This document shows positions 54,330-64,000 of a stretch of DNA of 64,000 nt, one piece after another (the first letter of the stretch is position 1; each line of letters starts with the position of its first letter). The notes beneath the pieces are model-generated. The model ran no database searches. It saw only the letters and a program-made list of their open reading frames with translations, and was not told the DNA's origin. Source of the DNA: Dipteris shenzhenensis (Eukaryota; Polypodiophyta; Polypodiopsida; Gleicheniales); NCBI GenBank assembly GCA_047967505.1, contig CM106541.1; one strand, 5' to 3'. A program made the position numbers and the translations under genes.

Positions 54330-57300
54330 GCCTCAACCTAGGTCGTATTGACTTGCATACAAAGTGGTGCACCCATCCCATAAGTACTTGTTCGGATAAC
54401 ACACCTGCGAACGTATTTTATGACAATTGTGCATAACACTAGGAAGAAAATGGTGTATAATGTGCGATCGACTATGCAAAGCATATCCAATGGACACAAG
54501 ACTTTGCACATTCCTCAACCTAGGTAGTATTGACTTGTGTGCAAAGTGGCATCCCCATCCGATAAGTACTTGTTTGAAAAATACACCTAGGATCGTGTTT
54601 TTTGACGGTTCTACATGACACCAAGGCAAAACGGTATTTAATACTCACAATACTTTGCATGTGCCTTAAAAGCGGTGGTATGGTGTTCCATGCAAAGTGG
54701 AACACCCATTCAATAAGTACTTGGTATGATAATACACCTAAGAGTGTGTTCTTTGACGGATGTACATAACACTAGGGGGAAAACAGTGTATAATGTGTGA
54801 TTCCCCATGCAAAGCATAACCGATAGACACAATACTATGCACACACATCAACCTAGTTGAAATTGACTTTCTTGCAAAGTGGCTCCCCCATTTGACAAGT
54901 ACTTTTTAGAATATCACACCTAGGACCATGTTTTTTATTGGTTGTTGTCCATGACACTAAGGCAAAAACATTGTTTTATGCTTAATCGACAATGCAATGC
55001 ATTTTAGATCATCACAATACTTTGCACACATCTCAAACTAGGTATTATTGACTTACATGCAAAGTGGCATGCCCATCCCATAAATACTTAGTTGAACAAC
55101 ACATCTAGGACCGCGTTTTTTGACGGTTGTGCATGACACTAAGGCTAAAACAATATTTAATGCTTGTTCGACAATGCAAAGCATATCCGATGGGCACAAT
55201 ACTTTGCATGAGTCTCAACAATTGTGGTATTGCATTGCATGCAAAGTGTTACACCCATCTGATAAGCAGATGGTCAGATAACACACCTAAAAGCATGTTT
55301 TTTTATGGTTGTGCATGACATTGAGGTACAAACAGAGTTTAATATGTGATATACCATGCAAAGTACATCCGATGGGCACAATACTTTGCACCCACCTCAA
55401 CCTAGGTGTTATTGAGTTGCATGAAAAATGGTGTGTCGGTTAGATAAGTATTTGATCCGATAACACACCTAGGACCGTGTTTTTTTACAAATGTGCTTGA
55501 CACTAAGGCAAAAACGGAGTTTTATGCTTGATCGACAATGCAAAGCATATCCGATGGGCATAATACTTTGCACACACCTTCAACTAGGTAGAATTGACTT
55601 ACATGCAAAGTGGCATTCCCATCTCATAAGTACTTGATCGGATAACACACCTAGCAGCGTGTTTTTTTATGAATGTGCATGACACTAAGGCAAACATGGT
55701 ATTTAATGCTCGATCGACCATGCAAAGCATCTCCAATGGGCACAATACTTTACCTATGCCTTAAGCTAGGTGGTATTGAAATCTTCTCAAAGAGTCACAC
55801 CCATCCGATAAGTACTTGTTCAGAAAACATACCTAAGGGCGTGTTTTTTTTACGGATGTGCATATCACTACCGGAAAAACGTTGTATCATGCGTGATCAA
55901 CCATGCAAAGCATATCCGATGGTGACAATACTTTGCAAGCACCTCAACCTAGTTGAAACGGACTTGCGTGCAAAGTGGAGTCCCCATCCAATAAGTACTT
56001 GTTTGAATAACACACCTAGCACCATGTTTTTTTATGGTTGTGCATGACACTAAGGCAAAAATGGTGTTTTATGCTTCATCGACAATGCAAGCATATCCGA
56101 TGGGCACAATACTTTGCACACACCTTCAACTAGGTGGAACTGACTTACATGCAAAGTGTCATTCCCATCGCATAAGTACTTGATCAAATAACACACCTAG
56201 CAGTGTGTTTTTTTATGGATGTGCATGACACTAAGGCAAAAATGGTATTTAATGCTCGATCGACCATGCAAAGCATCTCCGATGGGCACAATACTTTTCC
56301 GCCGCCTCAACCTAGGTGGTATTGAAATGTTCTCAAAGAGGCGCACCCATCCGATAAGTACTTGGTAAGATAACATACCTAAGGGCGTGTTTTTTTGCGG
56401 ATGTGCATATCACTATGGGAAAAACGTTGTATAATGAATGATCGACCATGCAAAGCATATCCAATGGTGACAATACTTTGCACGCACCTCAAAATAGTTA
56501 AAACGGACTTGCGTGCAAAGTGGAGCCCCCATCCAATAAGTACTTGTTTGAATAACACACTAGGACCGTGTTTTTTTATGGTTGTGCATGACACTAAGGC
56601 AAAAACGGTGTTTTATGCTTGATCGATAATGCAAAGCATATCTGATGGGCACAATACTTTGCATACACCTTCAACTAAGTGGAATTGACATACATGCAAA
56701 GTGGGATTTGCATCCCATAAGTGCTTGATCGGATAACATACCTAGCAGCGTGTTTTTTTACGGATGTGCACGACACTAAGGCAAAAATGGTATTTAATGC
56801 TCGATCGACCATGCAAAGGATACCCGATGGGACAACACTTTTCCGCCGCCTCAACCTAGGTGGTATTGAAATGTTCTCAAAGAGGCACACCCATCCGATA
56901 AGTATTTGCTCAGATAACACACCTAAGGGCGTGTTTTATTGCAGATGTGCATATCACTAAGGGGAAACGATGTATAATGCGTGATCCACCATGCAACGCA
57001 TATCCGATGGTCACAATACTTTGCACGCACCTTAACCTAGTTTAACGATACTTGCGTGCAAAGCTGAGCCCCCATCTGATAAGTACTTGTTTGAATAACA
57101 CACCAAGGACCGTGTTTTTTTATGGTTGTGCATTACACTATGGCAAAAACGGTGTTTTATGATTGATCCACAGTGCAAAGCATATCCGATGGGCACAATA
57201 CCTCGCACACACCTTCAAATAGGTGGAATTGAATTACATGCAAAGTGGCATTCCCATCGCATAAGTACTTGATCCGATAACACACCTAGCACTGTGTTTT

Positions 57301-60300
57301 TTTACAGATGTGTATGACACTAAGGCAAAAATGGTATTTAATGCTCGATCGACCATGCAAAGCATATCCGCCGATGGGCACAATACTTTTCCTATGCCTT
57401 AACCTAGGTGGTATTGAAATGTTCTCAAAGAGGCACACCCATCCGATAAGTACTTGGTAAGATAACATACCTAAGGGCGTGTTTTTTTGCGGATGTACAT
57501 ATCACTACGGAAAAAATGTTGTATAATGTGTGATCGACCATGCAAAGCATATCCGATGGTGACAATACTTTGCACGCACCTCAACCTTGTTGAAACGGAC
57601 TTGCGTGCAAAGTGGAGCCCCCATCTGATAAGTACTTGTTTGAATAACACACCTAGGACCGTGTTTTTTTATGGTTATGCATGACACTAAGGCAAAAACG
57701 GTGTTTTATGCTTGATCGACAATGCAAAGCATATCCGATGGGCACAATACTTTGCACACACCTTCAACTAGGTGGAATTGACTTACATGCAAAGTGGCAC
57801 ACCCATCCCATAAGTGCTTTATTAGATAACATACCTAGTAGTGTGTTTTTTTACGGATGTGCATGACACTAGAGCAAAAATAGTATATAATGCTCGATCG
57901 ACCATGAAAAGGATATCCGATGGGCACAACACTTTTCCTATGTCGCAACCTAGGTGGTATTGAAATGTTCTCAAAGAGGCACACCCATCCGATAAGTACT
58001 TGGTCAGATAACACACCTAAGGGCGTGTTTTTTTTACAGATGTGCATATCACTAGGGGAAAAACGGTGTATAATGCGTGATCGACCATGCAAAGCATATC
58101 TGATGGTCACAATAATTTGCACACACCTCAACCTAGTTGAAAGATACTTGCATGCAAAGTGGAGCCCCCATCTAATAAGTACTTGTTTGAATAACACACC
58201 TAAGATCGTGTTTTTTTATGGTTGTACATTACACTAAGTCAAAAACGGTGTTTTATGCTTGATCGACAATGCAAAGCATACCCGATGGGCACAATACTTT
58301 GCGCACACCTTCAACTAGGTGGAATTGACTTACATGCAAAGTGGCATTCCCATCGCATAAGTACTTGATTGGATAACACACCTAGCAGTGTGTTTTTTTA
58401 CGGATGTGCATGACACTAAGGCGAAAATGGTATTTAATTCGCGATCGACCATGCAAAGCATATCCGATGGGCACAATAAATTTCCTTCGCCTTAACCTAG
58501 GTGGTATTGAAATGTTCTCAAAGAAGCACACCCATCTGATAAGTACTTAGTTAGATAACATACCTAAGGGCGTGTTTTTTTGCGGATGTGCGTATCACTA
58601 CCGAAAAAATGTTGTATCATGCATGACCGACCATGCAAAGCATATCTGATGGTGACAATACTTTGCACGCACCTCAAACTAGTTGAAATAGACTTGCATG
58701 CAAAGTGGAGCCCCCATCCGATAAGTACTTGTTTAAATAAAACACACCTAGGACTATGTTTTTTTATGGTTGTGCATGACACTAAGGCAAAAACGGTGTT
58801 TTATGCTTGATCGACAATGCAAGCATATCCGATGGGCACAATGCTTTGCACACACCTTAAACTAGGTGGAATTGACTTACATGCAAAGTGATATTCCCAT
58901 CGCATAAATACTTGATCAGATAACACACCTAGCAATGTGTTTATTTACGGATGTCCATGACACTAAGGCAAAAATAGTATTTAATGCTCGATCAACCATG
59001 CAAAGCATATCCGATGGGCACAATACTTTTCCTATGCCTAAACCTAGGTGGTATTGAAATGTTCTCAAAGAGGCACACCCATCCAATAAGTACTTGGTCA
59101 GATAACATACCTAAGCACATGTTTTTCTACGGATGTGCATATCACTACAGGAAAAAAAGTTGTATAATGCGTGATCGACCATGCAAAGCATATCCGATGG
59201 TGACAATACTTTGCACGCACCTCAACCTAGTTGAAACAGACTTGCATACAAAGTGGAGCCCCCATCCGAGAAGTACTTGTTTGAATAACACACCTAGGAC
59301 CGTGTTTTTTTATGGTTGTGCATGACACTAAGGCAAAAATAGTGTTTTATGCTTGATCGACAATGCAAGGCATATCAGATGGGCACAATACTTTGCACAC
59401 ACCTTCAACTAGGTGGAATTGACTTACATGCAAAGTGGCACGCCCATCCCATAAGTGCTTTATTAGATAACATACCTAGCAGCGTGTTTTTTTACGGATG
59501 TGCATGACACTAGAGCAAAAATAGTATTTAATGCTCGATCCACCATGGAAAGGATATCCGATGGGCACAACACTTTTCCTATGCCTCAACCTAGGTGGTA
59601 TTGAAATGTTCTCAAAGAGGCACACCCATCCGATAAGTACTTGGTCAGATAACACACCTAAGGGCGTGTTTTTTTGCGGATGTGCATATCACTAGGGAAA
59701 GAATGGTGTATAATGCGTGATTGGCCATGCAAAGCATATCTGATGGTCATAATAATTTGCACACACCTCAACCTAGTTGAAAGATACTTTCATGCAAAGT
59801 GGAGCCCCCATCTGATAAGTACTTGTTTGAATAACACACCTAGGACCGTGTTTTTTTATGGTTGTGCATTACACTAAGGCAAAAACGGTGTTTTATGCTT
59901 GATCGACAATGCAAAGCATACCCGATGGGCACAATACTTTGCACACACCTTCAAATAGGTGGAATTGAATTACATGCAAAGTGGAATTCCCATCGCATAA
60001 GTACTTGATTGGATAACACACCTAGCAGCGTGTTTTTTTTCGGATGTGCATGACACTAAGGCAAAAATGGTATTTAATGCTCGATCGACCATGCAAAGCA
60101 TATCCGATGGGCACAATACTTTTCCTACGCCTTAACCTAGGTGGTATTGAAATGTTCTCAAAGAGGCACACCCATCCGATAAGTACTTGGTCAGATAACA
60201 TACCTAAACGCTTGTTTTTTTGCGGATGTGCATATCACTACGGGAAAAACGTTGTATAATGCGTGATCGACCATGCAAAGCATATCCGATGGTGACAATA

Positions 60301-63300
60301 CTTTGCATGCACCTCAACCTAGTTGAAAGGGACTTGCGTGGAAAGTGGAGCCCCCATCCGATAAGTACTTGTTTGAATAACACACCTAGGACCGTGTTTT
60401 TTTATGCTTGTGCATGACACTAAGGCAAAAACGGCATTTTATGCTTGATCGACAATGTAAAGCATATCCGATGGCACAATACTTTGCACACACGTTCAAC
60501 TAGGTGTAAGTGACTTACATGCAAAGTGGCACACCCATCCCATTAGTGCTTGATCAGATAACATACCTAGCAGCGCATTTTTTTATGGTTGTGCATGACA
60601 CTAGAGCAAAAATAGTATTTAATGCTCGATCGACCATGCAAAGGATATCGGATGTGCACAAAACTTTTCCTACACCTCAATCTAGGTGGTATTGAAATGT
60701 TCTCAAAGAGGCACACCCATCCGATAAGTACTTGGTCAGATAACACACCTAAGGGCGTGTTTTTTTACGGATGTGCATATCACTAGGTGAGAAACGGTGT
60801 ATAATGCATGATCGGCCATGCAAAGCAGATATGATGGTCACAATACTTTGCACGCACCTCAACCTAGTTGAAATATACTTGTGTGCAAAGTGGAGCCCCC
60901 ATCTGATAAGTACTTGTTTGAATAACACACCTAGGACCGTGTTTTTTTATGGTTGTGCATTACACTAAGGCAAAAACGGTGTTTTACGCTTGATCGACAA
61001 TGTAAAGCATATCCGATGGTCACAATACTTTGCATACACCTTCAACTAGGTGGAATTGACTTACATGCAAAGTGGCATTCCCATCAGATAACACACCTAG
61101 CAGTGTGTTTTTTTACGGATGTGCATGATACTAAGACAAAAATGGTATTTAATGCTCGAGCGACCATGCAAAGCATATCCGATGGGCACAATACTTTTCC
61201 TACACCTTAACCTAGGTGGTATTGAAATGTTCTCAAAGAGGCACACCCATCCGATAAGTACGTGGTCAGATAACATACCTAAGGAAGTGTTTTTTTACGG
61301 ATGTGCATCACTACCAGAAAAACATTGTATAATGCGTGATCGACCATGCAAAGCATATCCGATGGTGACAATACTTTGCACGCACTTCAACCTAGTTGAA
61401 ACAGACTTGCGTGCAAAGTGGAGCCCCCATCTGAGAAGTAGTTGTTTGAATAACACACCTAGGACCGTGTTTTTTTATGGTTGTGCATGACACTAAGGCA
61501 AAAATAGTATTTTATGCTTGATCGACAATGCAAAGCATATTAGATGGGCGCAATACTTTGCACACACCTTCAACTAGGTGGAATTGACTTACATGCAAAG
61601 TGGCACATTCATCCCATAAGTCCTTGATCGGATAACATACCTAGCAGCGTGTTTTTTTACGGATGTGCATGACACTAAGGCAAAAATGGAATTTAATGCT
61701 CGATCGACCATGCAAAGGATATCCGATGGGCACAACACTTTTCCTACACCTCAACCTAGCTGGTATTGAGATGTTCTAAAAGAGGCACACCCATCTGATA
61801 AGTACTTGATCAGATAACACACCGAAGGGCATGTTTTTTTGGGGATGTGCATATCACTAGGGGAAAAACGGTGTATAATGTGTGATCGGCCATGCAAAGC
61901 ATATCTGATGGTCACAATACTTTGCACCACCTCAACCTAGTTGAAAGATACTTGCGTGCAAAGTGGAGCCCCCATCTGATAAGTACTTGTTTGAATAACA
62001 CACCTAGGACCGTGTTTTTTTATGGTTGTGCATGACACTAAGGCAAAAACAGTGTTTTATGCTTAATCCATAATGCAAAGAATATCGATGGGCACAATAA
62101 TTTGCACACACCTTTAACTAGGTGGAATTGAATTACATGCAAAGTGGCATTCCCATCGCATAAGTACTTGATTGGATAACACACCTAGCAGTGCATTTTT
62201 TTACGGATGTGCATGACACTAAGGAAGAAATGGTATTTAATGCTTGATCGACCATGCAAAGCATATCCAATGGGCACAATACTTTTCCTACCCCTTAACC
62301 TAGGTGGTATTGCAATTTTCTCAAAGAGGCACACCCATCCAATAAGCACTTGGTTAGATAACATACCTAAGGAAGTGTTTTTTTGCAGATGTGCATATCA
62401 CTACGGGAAAAACGTTGTATAATGCGTGATTGACCATGCAAAGCATATCCGATGGTGACAATACTTTGCACGCACCTCAACTTAGTTGAAACGGACTTGC
62501 GTGGAAAGTGGAGCCCCCATCCGATAAGTACTTGTTTGAATAACACACCTAGGTACGTGTTTGTTTATGCTTGTGCATGACACTAAGGCAAAAACGGTGT
62601 TTTATGCTTGATCGACAATGTAAAGCATATCCAATGATCAAATACTTTGCACACACCTTCAACGAGGTGTAAGTGACTTACATGCAAAGTGGCACGCCCA
62701 TCCCATTAGTGCTTGATCAGATAACATACCTAGTAGCGTGTTTTTTTACGGATGTGCATGACACTAGAGCAGAAATAGTATTTAATGCTCGATCGACCAT
62801 GCAAAGGATATCCTATGGGCACAACACTTTTCTTATGCCTCAATCTAGGTGATATTGAAATGTTCTCAAAGAGGCACACCCATCTGATAAGTACTTGGTC
62901 AGATAACACACCTAAGGGCGTGTTTTTTTGCGGATGTGCATATCACTAGGGAAAAAACGGTGTATAATGCGTGATCGGTCATGCAAAGCAGATCTGATGG
63001 TCACAATACTTTGCACGCACCTCAACCTAGTAGAAATATACTTGTGTGCAAAGTGGAGCCCCCATCTGATAAGTACTTGTTTGAATAACACACCTAGGAC
63101 CGTGTTTTTTTATGGTTGTGCATTACACTAAGGCAAAAACGGTGTTTTATGCTTGATCGACAATGCAAAGCATATCCGATGGTCAAAATACTTTGCACAC
63201 ATCTTCAAATAGGTGGAATTGACTTACATGCGAAGTGGCATTCCCATCGCACAAGTAATTGATCGGATAACACACCTAGCAGCGTGTTTTTTTATGGATG

Positions 63301-63945
63301 TGCATGACACTAAGGCAAAAATGGTATTTAATGCTCGATCGACCATGCAAAGCATATCCGATGGGCACAATACTTTTCCTACACCTCAACCTAGGTGGCA
63401 TTGACATGTTTTCAAACAAGCACACCCATCCGATAAGTACTTGGTCAGATAACACACCTAAGGGTGTGTTTTTTTGCGGATGTGCATATCACTAGGGAAA
63501 AAATGGTGTATAATGCGTGATCGGCCATGCAAAGCATATCCGATGGTCACAATACTTTGAACAAACCTCAACCTAGTTGAAACAAACTTGCGTGCAAAGT
63601 GGAGCCCCCATCTGAGAAGTACTTGTTTGAATAACACACCTAGGACGTGTTTTTTTATGGTTGTGCATGACACTAAAGCAAAAACGGTGTTTTGTGCTTG
63701 ATTAACAATGCAAAGCATATCCGATGGGCACAATACTTTGTACACATCTTCAACTAGGTGAAATTAACTTACATGGGGTGTGCCCATCCCATAAGTACTT
63801 GTTGATCAGATTACTTGATCAGATAACATACCTAGCATCGTGTTTTTTTACAGATGTGCATGACACTAGAGCAAAAATAGTATTTACTACTGGATCGACC
63901 ATGCAAAGGATAACTTGGCATGTCCATCCGATGAGTACTTGATTG
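54330..63945. repeat. ~182 bp satellite array with trimeric/hexameric higher-order structure
   Basis: About 53 tandem monomers of 180-184 bp. Each has a T run (CGTGTTTTTTTA), a GATCGACCATGCAAAGCATA block and a CCCATCCGATAAGTACTTG block. Three monomer types alternate in fixed order: A (TTATGGTTGTGCATGACACT), B (ATTTAATGCTCGATCGACCA, then CTCAAAGAGGCACACCC) and C (GTGCATATCACTA, then AAGTGGAGCCCCCATC), giving a ~545 bp repeat. For example, successive starts of the GTG before the T run are 56,568, 56,750, 56,931 and 57,112. Monomers before ~55,600 are more diverged. The short frames here are repeat translations. Confidence 0.95.
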
Positions 63946-64000
63946 GATAACTTCTCCCACTAATAAATTAAGTACTAATTAAAACTTATAATAAATGAGT
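63946..64000. other. Unique flank beyond the satellite
   Basis: The last ~55 bp (CTTCTCCCACTAATAAATTA onwards) do not match any monomer, so the array ends inside the window. Confidence 0.6.

Noticed and set aside
54333-63942. Many 60-124 codon frames with a recurring MCMTLRQKWYLMLDRPCKAY-like peptide
   Set aside because: They are translations of the 182 bp satellite. The periodicity of the peptide equals the monomer period, and other frames are similarly open.
54330-63945. Calling this the functional centromere
   Set aside because: Monomer length and higher-order structure fit, but the array is only ~9.6 kb and function cannot be seen from sequence.

Overview
This is nuclear DNA from a land plant. 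The evidence is Ty1/copia elements with tRNA-iMet primer sites, spliced genes with GT...AG introns, decayed Ty3/gypsy and LINE sequence, a ~182 bp satellite array and long CT/GA microsatellites. The repeat load and decayed, intron-bearing genes suggest a large, repeat-rich genome, perhaps a gymnosperm or other non-flowering plant. That placement is inference. There is no bacterial-style gene organisation and I saw no tRNA, rRNA or CRISPR locus.

Layout: 1-7.6 kb is mostly intergenic, with a decayed coiled-coil reading frame (3.5-4.8 kb, minus), a Ty3/gypsy integrase remnant (5.75-6.3 kb, minus) and a degenerate minisatellite. From 7.7 to 21.2 kb lies a gene island bracketed by two irregular repeat arrays. 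The genes are, on the minus strand, an FCP1-type phosphatase domain apparently spliced to a SET domain (10.7-12.6 kb) and a two-exon ParB-like/methyltransferase-like gene (13.4-16.4 kb), plus a plus-strand gene fragment (20.35-21.23 kb). The arrays and the intervening introns share a dyad motif, TGGCA-N4-TGCCA.

22.8-31.0 kb is a degraded minus-strand copia element (TSD TTGGT) carrying a nested, younger, gag-only copia-type element on the plus strand. 32.6-34.4 kb is a LINE remnant interrupted by a small TIR element. 35-46.8 kb holds a second, clearly homologous ParB-like/methyltransferase-like gene, now a pseudogene with several in-frame stops and broken inside a coding exon by a second copy of the same copia family (40.19-45.84 kb, TSD CTTCA).

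47.9-53.3 kb is an extreme polypyrimidine tract with a periodic GC-rich palindrome. It contains two copies of a minus-strand promoter/5' UTR/splice-donor cassette that could serve the 46.8 kb gene. 54.3-63.95 kb is a complete ~182 bp satellite array with trimeric, locally hexameric, higher-order repeat structure.

The most novel candidate system is the ParB-like/MTase-like gene family together with the FCP1-SET gene and the surrounding dyad repeats. The homology between the two large genes is visible by eye. The ParB and methyltransferase assignments are weak-motif inferences that need profile searches.
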